A stretch of DNA of 9,049 bases from Prevotellaceae bacterium (GTDB lineage: Bacteria > Bacteroidota > Bacteroidia > Bacteroidales > Bacteroidaceae): contig JAUNQM010000081.1 of the NCBI GenBank assembly GCA_030536165.1, positions 1-9,049 on the forward strand, in the 5' to 3' direction. Positions 1 through 5,598 of the stretch are shown one piece after another. Position 1 is the first letter of the stretch; every line of letters starts with the position of its first letter. The notes beneath the pieces were generated by a model. The model had not been told where the DNA came from, did no database searches, and saw only the letters and a program-made list of their open reading frames with translations. The position numbers were made by a program, and so were the translations under genes.

Positions 1-852
1 GTTGTTCTCGCGATAGAGGTCGCCGACCGTGAGGCGTGTGTTGGCATCAAGCACCGCGTGGCGTAGCGGAAGGTGGTCGTTGTCAGATATGTAGTTGACA
101 CTTTTGATGTTGTATCGCGGATGCGGCACTGCCTCCATGTTGTTGTTTGCCTTGTAGAGGTCGAGCGTGAGAGTCAGGTCGATGAGTCTTGAACCTTGAA
201 TGGTGTCGGCTATGTAACTTATGAACTCTTTGTTGAACTTGTAGTAACCGAGGTTGAGTAGCTTGGTTGTGATGCGCTTGCGCTCGTTGTCGAGATGGTC
301 AATGTCGAAGCGAATGCCTTCGTGGATGGTCTTTTCAGAGCGCTTTTCTGTGCTTAGTATAGCTGCGATGTCTTCATCCTTGATGTCGTAGTTCACATTC
401 TTTATGAAATAGGCGTCGCCAGGATGAAGGGTGTATGTGACCCTTACTTTCTTTCCTTTGGTCTTGAGTGCAACTGAAGTCTCACCATGCAAGTAGCCCA
501 TGTTTTGTAATGCTTGGTCAAGGTTTTCCTTTGTCTGTCCCACAAGTTCAGGATTGTAGAGCACAGGTTCTTCGCCAAGATGCTGAAGCACTCGGTTGTA
601 CCATTTCGATGAGTCGCGACCGGCGAGCGAATAAGTCTTCAGCGGAATGCGGAAGAGGGAAAAGAGTTTTGAATTGGAGTTGAGCTTTACGAAGTCTTTG
701 ACTTGCGAAGGCTCCACGTCGTCGTTATCGCTTACCACTTCAACCTTGTCGAGCAGGTATTCACCGTCGGGCACAAACTTTGTAGTTGCGCACGAACTCA
801 GCATCAAGAGGAGTGTCGATGCAAGGATGAGGAGGTATTTACCATTAACCAT
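1..852 (-). CDS. tamL: TamL/BamA-family outer-membrane assembly lipoprotein (3' part outside window)
   Basis: The frame is open from an ATG at 852-850 down to base 1, giving 284 residues with no stop, so the C-terminus lies outside the window. Residues 1-21 form a lipoprotein signal: a short basic start, a hydrophobic stretch LLILASTLLLM, then the lipobox L-S-S-C with Cys21 as the acylated residue. What follows resembles POTRA-type repeats: an 'N-M-G-Y-L' turn near 117-121, 'HPGDAYFIKNVNY' near 143-155, and 'LLNLGYYKF' near 198-206. In characterised families this architecture continues into a 16-stranded Omp85 barrel. Bacteroidetes carry a lipidated TamA relative called TamL, thought to act with TamB in outer-membrane biogenesis. 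The start lies 14 bp after the methyltransferase stop, so the two are probably co-transcribed. The start codon sits inside a heptamer repeat. The Omp85/POTRA family call is fairly firm. TamL rather than another BamA-like lipoprotein is inferred from the lipobox, because the barrel cannot be seen. Confidence 0.8.
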   Translation of the reverse strand, partial: MVNGKYLLILASTLLLMLSSCATTKFVPDGEYLLDKVEVVSDNDDVEPSQVKDFVKLNSNSKLFSLFRIPLKTYSLAGRDSSKWYNRVLQHLGEEPVLYNPELVGQTKENLDQALQNMGYLHGETSVALKTKGKKVRVTYTLHPGDAYFIKNVNYDIKDEDIAAILSTEKRSEKTIHEGIRFDIDHLDNERKRITTKLLNLGYYKFNKEFISYIADTIQGSRLIDLTLTLDLYKANNNMEAVPHPRYNIKSVNYISDNDHLPLRHAVLDANTRLTVGDLYRENN

Positions 853-870
853 TTGCAATTTACAATTTAC
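836..870. repeat. Imperfect heptamer tandem repeat across the methyltransferase/tamL junction
   Basis: Five consecutive 7-mers read on the plus strand as TATTTAC, CATTAAC, CATTTGC, AATTTAC, AATTTAC. The last two are identical and the others differ at one to three positions. The array covers the stop codon of the methyltransferase (867-869), the 14-bp gap, and the first codons of tamL including its ATG (850-852). Two adjacent units each contain an ATG on the minus strand (852-850 and 845-843). They lie in different frames because 7 is not a multiple of 3, and only the first is in frame with the lipoprotein. From memory, A+T-rich heptamer repeats of this kind are common between genes in Bacteroidetes. 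Confidence 0.7.
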
Positions 871-1562
871 GGTTTTACCTCGGAGTTTCTTCTGAACTCT
901 GACAATGTGATTGCTGTAGCTACAGCTACGTTGAGGCTTTCAGCTCCTGCGCGTGTGGCTGGTATCAAGAGGCGGTGGCTTATCTTGCTGCGTAATGCTT
1001 CTGAAATGCCATTGCCCTCGTTGCCCATCACGATTATTCCGTTTGCAGGCAGTTGCTCATTATATATATTATGCCCGTCGAGGAATGTGCCGAAGACTGG
1101 GATGTTACAGTTGTCAATCAACTCTGACAGGTCGCAATAGACTACCTTTACCCTTGCGAGACTTCCCATCGTGGCTTGCACGACTTTCGGACTCCAGCAA
1201 TCGACCGTGTCGGCAGAACAGAAGATTGTGTCGATGCCAAACCAGTCGGCAACGCGAATGATGGTGCCGAGGTTGCCTGGGTCTTGTATCTTGTCGAGTG
1301 CAAGGTAAAGTTTTGTATTATCGATGGAAGTGATGTCTATGTCTAATTCAGGCTTTTCGAAAATGCCGACGACGCCTTGCGGATGTTGCAGGAAGGTTAT
1401 CTTCCTCACATCATCTTCTTCATCGTATGTCTCGATACAGCGATACGCCTTCTTCATTTCCTCGACCACCTTGTGACCCTCGGCAATGAAGAGACCTTCC
1501 TTGTCGCGATATTTCTTATATTCGAGCGACTTGATGAGCTTGATTTTTGCCTTGCTAATCAT
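867..1562 (-). CDS. SpoU/TrmH-family RNA 2'-O-methyltransferase
   Basis: This 231-residue protein should transfer a methyl group from S-adenosylmethionine to a ribose 2'-hydroxyl in rRNA or tRNA, in the cytoplasm. Residues 1-75 match the small substrate-binding domain that precedes many SpoU enzymes, with 'GLFIAEGHKVVEE' near 23-35. The trefoil-knot SPOUT domain follows with all three motifs: motif 1 D94-P-G-N97-L-G-T with R103, motif 2 V178-M-G-N-E182-G-N-G, and motif 3 L199-I-P followed by E208-S-L-N211-V-A-V-A. N97, E182 and N211 are the family's conserved polar residues, so the enzyme looks intact. Length is a little under the usual 240-270. The exact RNA target cannot be read from the sequence; RlmB-like and TsnR-like enzymes share these motifs. 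The gene is divergent from the S8 peptidase and lies directly upstream of the TamL-like gene. Confidence 0.9.
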   Translation of the reverse strand: MISKAKIKLIKSLEYKKYRDKEGLFIAEGHKVVEEMKKAYRCIETYDEEDDVRKITFLQHPQGVVGIFEKPELDIDITSIDNTKLYLALDKIQDPGNLGTIIRVADWFGIDTIFCSADTVDCWSPKVVQATMGSLARVKVVYCDLSELIDNCNIPVFGTFLDGHNIYNEQLPANGIIVMGNEGNGISEALRSKISHRLLIPATRAGAESLNVAVATAITLSEFRRNSEVKP

Positions 1563-1570
1563 ATCGAGTG

Positions 1571-1578
1571 CAAATTTA
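1571..1578 (-). promoter_or_regulatory. Candidate -7 box for the methyltransferase/tamL unit
   Basis: On the minus strand these bases read TAAATTTG, a full match to the Bacteroidetes -7 consensus TAnnTTTG. A TTTG that could serve as the -33 box occurs only 24 bp upstream (1603-1606), longer than the usual 19-21 bp. The expected transcription start, about 4 bases beyond the box, falls near 1567. That would leave only about five untranslated bases before the ATG at 1562. Confidence 0.4.
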
Positions 1579-1622
1579 CTAAAAAAAATACAAAATTTAT
1601 ATCAAATGCCTAATACTTTTAT

Positions 1623-1630
1623 TACCTTTG
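1623..1630 (+). promoter_or_regulatory. Candidate -7 box for the S8 peptidase operon
   Basis: TACCTTTG fits the Bacteroidetes TAnnTTTG -7 consensus exactly. No TTTG is present at the usual distance upstream, where the sequence is A+T-rich. The predicted transcription start lies near 1634, only a few bases before the ATG at 1638, so the message would be almost leaderless. Confidence 0.45.
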
Positions 1631-1637
1631 CAGTGAT

Positions 1638-3641
1638 ATGAGAAAGATTTTGTTATTATTTGCAGTCATTTGCCTGTGTTCGACGATGACTGCAAACGTC
1701 GAGAAGCTCTCACCTTTAGTGCGTGAGGCGGCAAAGAGTGTGAATGGATTTAGTAAGAATACTAAATCGGCAAGTCCATCGAAACGCACTATCACGGCAT
1801 TCGTCAAGGCCGACGATGCAGATGTGCTGGTGAAGAATGGTTGCAAGATTTATGCCGACTGGGGCGATTTGTTCATTGCATCTGTACCTCTCGACCGCAT
1901 ATACACGCTCTCGGAAATGGAGTCGGTGCACGCTATTTCGGCAAACAAGCCAATGAGCTTAACCAACGATACCACAGCCGCACTAATTGGGGTGAAGAAG
2001 GTGTGGAACGGCTACAACCTGCCTCAGGCTTTTCGTGGCAGTGGAGTTGTCGTGGGCATACAGGACATAGGTTTCGACTTCACGCACCCAACCTTCAATG
2101 GACGCATTAGGAAGGTATGGGACATGCTTTCGCGTGATACCGTTGGGAGCAATCTTCCTGTTGGTCGTGAGTATGACGAAACAGAACTTCCACTTATCGA
2201 ACATTCATACGATGGCTTTGAACAAACCCACGGAACGCATACTGCAGGTTCGGCAGCGGGTAGCGGATACAAGGGCAAGTATAGTGGCATGGCACCTGAA
2301 TGTGACATCGTCATGGTGGCAGCGGCTATGGGTGATAATTCAAACCTCATCGACAGCGCCGACTTATATAAATACACAGACGCAGTTGATATTCTCGGTT
2401 TCAAATATATGTTCGACTATGCCGAGAGTCAGGGCAAGCCATGTGTCGTTTCGTATAGTGCAGGTGCGAGAGAGAACTTCTACGATGAGGATCTTTATAT
2501 GGAGGCTTTGGGCAAGCTTGTTGGTCCTGGAAAGATTTTTGTGTCGTCGGCTGGCAACAGCGGAAACGACAAGTCATATTTGCAAAAGGCTAACACACAA
2601 GAGCCTGATACGTTCAAGGTAAGTGCAAGTAGAGGCGTGGGATATTTTGTGAAGTCGAAGGATTTTGTTGACAACACCGTGTATGTAGATACAGCCAGGC
2701 TGACTTATACCACCGAACAGATTCTGGCTCGCGAAGATTCAACGATTGAGGACACAGTTGCAACCTCTCACGGTGCTGTGATTGTAAGTGTAAGGTTCTA
2801 TCCATCGTGCTGGGACGATGAGAATGTTTATGAAATCAATGTCGATACTACGAGGATTTGGTTTGACTACATCACCACCGACCCTGAAGCAGCTGTCTAT
2901 ATGCGTGCAGGTAGTATAAATGATGAACAAGCCGTCAGTCGTTACAACGTCGGTCGCCCTTCTTCTTCGCCTGATGCAATCAGCGTTGGCGCTGTGGGGT
3001 ATATAGATTTCTTCTTCAACTATAAGGGCAAGATGGTCGTGTTTGATGGTGGCACGAAAGGTAAACTTGCTTTCTACAGTTCGCGTGGACCTGCATTCTC
3101 TGGCATCATGAAGCCTGATATTGTTGCACCTGGGAGCAATATTGTCTCGTCGTACAATAGTTTCTATCTTGAGCACAACCCAGACGCGAGCGATATAAAT
3201 AGCGACATTGAGCATTTTGAATATGGTGAGCGCATCTATCCGTGGAATTCAAATGCGGGCACGTCAATGGCTGCGCCTATCGTCGCAGGTACAATTGCAT
3301 TGTGGTTGCAAGCCAACCCTTCACTTACAAAGGACGACATCATTGACGTCTTTGCCCACACGGCAAAGCAGAATGCGGAACCGTTGCTCGAATATCCTAA
3401 TAATATGTATGGCTATGGTGAGATTGATGCTTACGAGGGACTTATTTATATATTAGGCCTGGAAGGAATAGTATCACCGAAGATGGTCAGCCCTTCAGTG
3501 TTCCCTTTGCGTGAAGGTGAGACGATGACTATCTACACGGTCGATGGCAAGCAGGTCAGTGAAATGACTCACGGCATCTACGCCATTGAGATAAAGAGCC
3601 AAGACCCTTCGCGCTGTGGCTCAATGCTGATTAGAAAGTAA
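1638..3641 (+). CDS. Secreted S8 (subtilisin-like) serine peptidase
   Basis: A 667-residue endopeptidase precursor. Residues 1-19 form a signal peptide (basic M-R-K, then LLLFAVICLC, probable cleavage after T-M-T-A19). Residues 20-110 look like an inhibitor-type propeptide. The catalytic triad is visible: D143 in V-G-I-Q-D-I-G-F-D, H198 in T-H-G-T-H-T-A-G, and S543 in N-A-G-T-S-M-A-A-P, with oxyanion N307 in S-S-A-G-N-S-G-N. The usual T/S after the catalytic Asp is Ile144. About 130 residues (roughly 311-441) are inserted between the oxyanion Asn and the strand 'AISVGAVG', where subtilisin has about 20; this segment looks beta-rich. The tail (about 612-667) has T-I-Y-T-V-D-G-K, G-I-Y and a basic I-R-K end, resembling Bacteroidetes beta-sandwich sorting tails. 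It is probably exported past the inner membrane and anchored or secreted; the route is inferred. It leads a plus-strand unit, with maf starting 15 bp after its stop. Confidence 0.92.
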   Translation: MRKILLLFAVICLCSTMTANVEKLSPLVREAAKSVNGFSKNTKSASPSKRTITAFVKADDADVLVKNGCKIYADWGDLFIASVPLDRIYTLSEMESVHAISANKPMSLTNDTTAALIGVKKVWNGYNLPQAFRGSGVVVGIQDIGFDFTHPTFNGRIRKVWDMLSRDTVGSNLPVGREYDETELPLIEHSYDGFEQTHGTHTAGSAAGSGYKGKYSGMAPECDIVMVAAAMGDNSNLIDSADLYKYTDAVDILGFKYMFDYAESQGKPCVVSYSAGARENFYDEDLYMEALGKLVGPGKIFVSSAGNSGNDKSYLQKANTQEPDTFKVSASRGVGYFVKSKDFVDNTVYVDTARLTYTTEQILAREDSTIEDTVATSHGAVIVSVRFYPSCWDDENVYEINVDTTRIWFDYITTDPEAAVYMRAGSINDEQAVSRYNVGRPSSSPDAISVGAVGYIDFFFNYKGKMVVFDGGTKGKLAFYSSRGPAFSGIMKPDIVAPGSNIVSSYNSFYLEHNPDASDINSDIEHFEYGERIYPWNSNAGTSMAAPIVAGTIALWLQANPSLTKDDIIDVFAHTAKQNAEPLLEYPNNMYGYGEIDAYEGLIYILGLEGIVSPKMVSPSVFPLREGETMTIYTVDGKQVSEMTHGIYAIEIKSQDPSRCGSMLIRK

Positions 3642-3656
3642 TTTATAAAACGATAC

Positions 3657-4232
3657 ATGAACAACTATAAGATTATCCTTGCCAGCAATTCGCCGCGCAG
3701 AAAGGAACTGCTGGCTGGACTCGACTTGGATTTCACTGTGAAAGTGTTGCCTGGCATCGACGAGTCGTACCCTGACGACATGCCAAAGACTGAGGTCGCA
3801 CAGTATATATCGGTGAAGAAAGCCGAGCCATACAAGGCGTTGATAGCCGACGACGAACTCGTGATTACCGCTGACACGGTAGTCATCTGCGACAATCAAG
3901 TGCTTGGTAAACCGAAAGACGCCGAAGATGCGCACGCTATGTTGTCGATGCTCAGCGGCAGGACTCATCAGGTCGTCACAGGTGTCTGCCTGACCACAAC
4001 GAAGGAGCAACGTCAGTTTTCAGTCGTTACTAATGTCACTTTCGACGAACTCACGCCGCAGGAAATAGACTACTACATAGAGCATTACCGCCCATACGAC
4101 AAAGCTGGTGCATACGGCATACAGGAGTGGATTGGCTATGTAGGAGTCACGCGCCTCGAAGGTAGTTACTTCAACGTGATGGGCTTCCCAGTGCAAAGAA
4201 TCTATAAGGAAATCAATAAACTCCTATGTTAG
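3657..4232 (+). CDS. maf: Maf-family nucleoside triphosphate pyrophosphatase (dTTP/UTP type)
   Basis: A 191-residue cytoplasmic enzyme of normal Maf length. Maf proteins hydrolyse certain nucleoside triphosphates to the monophosphate and pyrophosphate, which removes non-canonical or surplus nucleotides. Visible motifs are the N-terminal L-A-S-N-S12-P-R14-R-K-E-L-L, the S52-V-K54-K-A helix, I-T-A-D73-T-V-V with the probable catalytic acidic residue, G84-K-P, S-G-R-T-H104, and D148-K-A-G-A-Y-G-I-Q156. The K-A-G-A-Y-G-I-Q ending is typical of the YhdE branch (dTTP/UTP). The YceF branch (7-methyl-GTP) has a C-A-G-S-F pattern instead. The start is well placed, because the conserved L-A-S-x-S-P-R-R block normally begins 6-8 residues in. 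It sits 15 bp after the peptidase stop and 43 bp before the acyltransferase start, so it probably shares their transcript. Confidence 0.93.
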   Translation: MNNYKIILASNSPRRKELLAGLDLDFTVKVLPGIDESYPDDMPKTEVAQYISVKKAEPYKALIADDELVITADTVVICDNQVLGKPKDAEDAHAMLSMLSGRTHQVVTGVCLTTTKEQRQFSVVTNVTFDELTPQEIDYYIEHYRPYDKAGAYGIQEWIGYVGVTRLEGSYFNVMGFPVQRIYKEINKLLC

Positions 4233-4275
4233 ATAGAAAGTGTAGATGTCCTTGAAAACATAGTCCACACTATAA

Positions 4276-5211
4276 ATGGTTACCGTTTATACATCCACAT
4301 CACAGCTGCCGACGATGTCGTGCTGCGACTTCTTCCACAGCAGCGAGCTGATGCAAATCTACGAGCAAACCATGCGACACAGGCCATACATGGCTGTCGC
4401 AACCAACGAACAAGGCTCTGTGATTGCGCATCTGCTGGCTGTCGTGCGCAACGGCAAGTGCCGCATCTTTGGCGAGGGTGAATACGTGGAGATGGATGCC
4501 CACGAAAAGGAGAGGGTCTTTGGCGATATGTTGAGCGCTGTGACATCGAAACTCAGCGGCAAGGTATTCTATATCGAAGTCAGCGACTTGAGCACGAAGA
4601 TGTTCGCCTACAAGCATTTCCGCAACAATAAATACTTCCCGATTCACTGGCTTCAAGTCTATAACTCCCTCCACAGCAAGGCTCCAGATGAGCGTGTTTC
4701 ACGCCAATTGTTGTCGAAGATTAACCAAGCGAAAGAGATGGGCGTGGAGACGAAACTGGTTGAAAACGAGAGTGATTTCAAGTCGTTCTACAAACTCGTT
4801 CGTACATACTACAACTTCCACCTACGCAAGTTCTGCCCAGTGAAAGCATTCTTTAAGGCGCTGAACGACAGCGATAACGCGCAACTATTCATCACCACAA
4901 GCCACGGCAAGACCATCGGAGCCGCTGCTATTGTGCGCACGCAAGGCAATTCCTACCTGTGGTTTGGCGCATATCTGGAGAAGGTGTATCCGAAGTTGTT
5001 GCCAGATTTTATGACAATATGGAATGTGATGAATCGCGAATATCGTTTGAGCATCAGGCATTTCCACTTCATGGACGTCGGACTTCCGTTCTTCAAAAAC
5101 ACGTATTACGACAAGATTATTCAATTCGGAGGCCGCACCGTCGGCGCGTATCGTTGGTTCCGCTTTTACCCAGGAATTCTCAATCGCATAATCAGTATTT
5201 TCTTCAAATAA
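4276..5211 (+). CDS. FemAB/GNAT-like N-acyltransferase
   Basis: The 311-residue protein has the two-lobed appearance of the FemAB or BioF2-like acetyltransferase group. An N-terminal half (about 15-130) contains 'RPYMAVATNEQGSVIAHLLAVV', and a C-terminal half (about 150-300) contains 'LFITTSHGKTIGAAAIV' (204-220), 'YLWFGAYLEK' (227-236) and 'HFHFMDVG' (262-269). The strand pairs around a G-x-x-I-G-A turn are typical of GNAT folds. No signal peptide or clear membrane segment is present, so it is probably cytoplasmic. In other bacteria such proteins transfer aminoacyl groups from tRNA to peptidoglycan precursors, or acyl groups to sugars or amines. Bacteroidetes generally lack peptide cross-bridges, so a cell-wall bridge role is unlikely here and the substrate is unknown. 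The ATG at 4276 is preceded by A+T-rich sequence without a Shine-Dalgarno, as is usual in this phylum. It is the last gene of the plus-strand unit and faces the palindrome array. Confidence 0.72.
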   Translation: MVTVYTSTSQLPTMSCCDFFHSSELMQIYEQTMRHRPYMAVATNEQGSVIAHLLAVVRNGKCRIFGEGEYVEMDAHEKERVFGDMLSAVTSKLSGKVFYIEVSDLSTKMFAYKHFRNNKYFPIHWLQVYNSLHSKAPDERVSRQLLSKINQAKEMGVETKLVENESDFKSFYKLVRTYYNFHLRKFCPVKAFFKALNDSDNAQLFITTSHGKTIGAAAIVRTQGNSYLWFGAYLEKVYPKLLPDFMTIWNVMNREYRLSIRHFHFMDVGLPFFKNTYYDKIIQFGGRTVGAYRWFRFYPGILNRIISIFFK

Positions 5212-5228
5212 TCGAATTTTGAAGTTTT
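5202..5228 (+). terminator. Weak candidate terminator at the end of the acyltransferase gene
   Basis: CTTCAAA (5202-5208) pairs with TTTGAAG (5218-5224) around a 9-base loop that contains the TAA stop codon. The stem is followed by TTTTG. It is a short A+T-rich hairpin placed where the plus-strand unit should end. The stem is weak and partly within the coding region, so the call is tentative. Confidence 0.3.
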
Positions 5229-5285
5229 GTGTAATTGTTTGATTATAAAGGCTATCACTCCTTGCTTCTTGCCTCGTCACATTTC

Positions 5286-5411
5286 TTAGCCTTTCACACC
5301 TGAGGTGTTCAGCTCGTCATACCTCAGGTGTAACGCGTGTCATTCCTAAGGTGTGACCACCACTCACACCTTAGGTGTGAAAGGCTAAACACCTCAGGTG
5401 TGAAGGGCTGA
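5286..5411. repeat. Array of five 13-bp palindromes (consensus ACACCTNAGGTGT) with inverted outer arms
   Basis: Palindromes lie at 5296-5308, 5319-5331, 5342-5354, 5366-5378 and 5389-5401. Their centres are 23, 23, 24 and 23 bp apart and the spacers are 10, 10, 11 and 10 bp. The heptamer CCTNAGG is intact in all five, with centre bases G, C, A, T and C. Units 1, 4 and 5 are perfect 6+1+6 palindromes, while units 2 and 3 have one or two changes in the left arm. Unit 4 extends to a perfect 8+1+8 palindrome (5364-5380). The outer segments 5286-5314 and 5383-5411 are inverted copies: 29 positions with 25 Watson-Crick pairs, 3 G-U pairs and 1 mismatch. The array lies between convergent genes and has no adjacent cas or transposase gene. 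Possible roles are a REP/BIME-like or MITE-like element, a structured RNA or transcript end, or a clustered protein-binding site; the sequence does not decide between them. Confidence 0.85.
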
Positions 5412-5493
5412 TATTTTGGATGATTGGTGTTTGGAAAAATGTTTATAGAGTTACTGCTGACGCAACTCTCACGTTTTGAATGGGGATTATTTG

Positions 5494-5548
5494 CCTTGAA
5501 CCTTGAACGTTTGTGCAAACCGAGCGCAATGAAGCTTGCTTCAATTGC
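5494..5548. repeat. Second structured repeat module: tandem CCTTGAA plus two inverted repeats
   Basis: Two adjacent copies of CCTTGAA (5494-5507) are followed at once by the inverted repeat GTTTG-TG-CAAAC (5509-5520). Then comes a hairpin with TGAAGC (5530-5535) and GCTTCA (5538-5543) around a 2-base loop, extended by GCAA/TTGC across a bulged A (5526-5548). From memory, very similar strings built around GCAATGAAGC and GCTTCAATTGC recur between genes in Bacteroides and Prevotella genomes and give rise to spurious short hypothetical proteins. I take this as an interspersed repeat, but copy number cannot be seen from one window. Confidence 0.5.
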
Positions 5549-5558
5549 CGATGTGCAG

Positions 5559-5588
5559 TCAAACGAAGAGACGAAGTCTCAACTTTGA
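5559..5588 (-). terminator. Candidate terminator or 3' hairpin after the ketoisomerase gene
   Basis: On the minus strand, 11 bases past the ketoisomerase stop, GAGAC and GTCTC (5568-5572 with 5576-5580) form a 5-bp stem around a 3-base loop. It is enclosed by an outer pairing TCAAA/TTTGA (5559-5563 with 5584-5588) across a small internal loop. The position fits a transcript end. No long run of U follows, so termination efficiency is doubtful. Confidence 0.35.
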
Positions 5589-5598
5589 GCCTTAATCT

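Larger units (their letters stand above)
5212..5598. other. 387-bp non-coding region between convergent genes
   Basis: No convincing protein gene lies here. A 64-codon minus-strand frame (5324-5518) runs through the palindromes and resembles nothing I recognise. In order the stretch contains a T-rich start (5212-5285), the five-palindrome array (5286-5411), about 80 bp with no structure that I can see (5412-5493), a second repeat module (5494-5548), and a hairpin close to the end of the ketoisomerase gene (5559-5588). Because the genes on both sides point inward, the region is unlikely to be a promoter for either of them. It is better placed for transcript ends, a small RNA, or a mobile or repeat element. 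Confidence 0.75.

Noticed and set aside
647..1261. Plus-strand reading frames opposite tamL and the methyltransferase
   Set aside because: They are shadows of two well-supported minus-strand genes and show no domain features.
2739..3215. 158-residue minus-strand frame inside the peptidase gene
   Set aside because: It lies opposite the intact S8 catalytic domain and its sequence is low-quality, histidine- and arginine-rich shadow translation.
4239..4271. Hairpin between maf and the acyltransferase (AGTGT/ACACT with ATGT/ACAT)
   Set aside because: Short stems split by an uneven internal loop and no U-run; too weak to call a terminator or a regulator.
5286..5411. CRISPR array
   Set aside because: Repeat units are 13-bp palindromes with 10-11 bp spacers, far shorter than CRISPR repeats and spacers, and no cas genes are present.
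5286..5411. Simple intrinsic terminator for both convergent genes
   Set aside because: The stems are strong, but neither side has a good U-run and five regularly spaced palindromes are more than a terminator needs. It may still stop transcription, but that does not explain the array.
5324..5518. 64-residue minus-strand reading frame
   Set aside because: It is made largely of the palindrome array, shows no recognisable family and has no promoter or coding signature.
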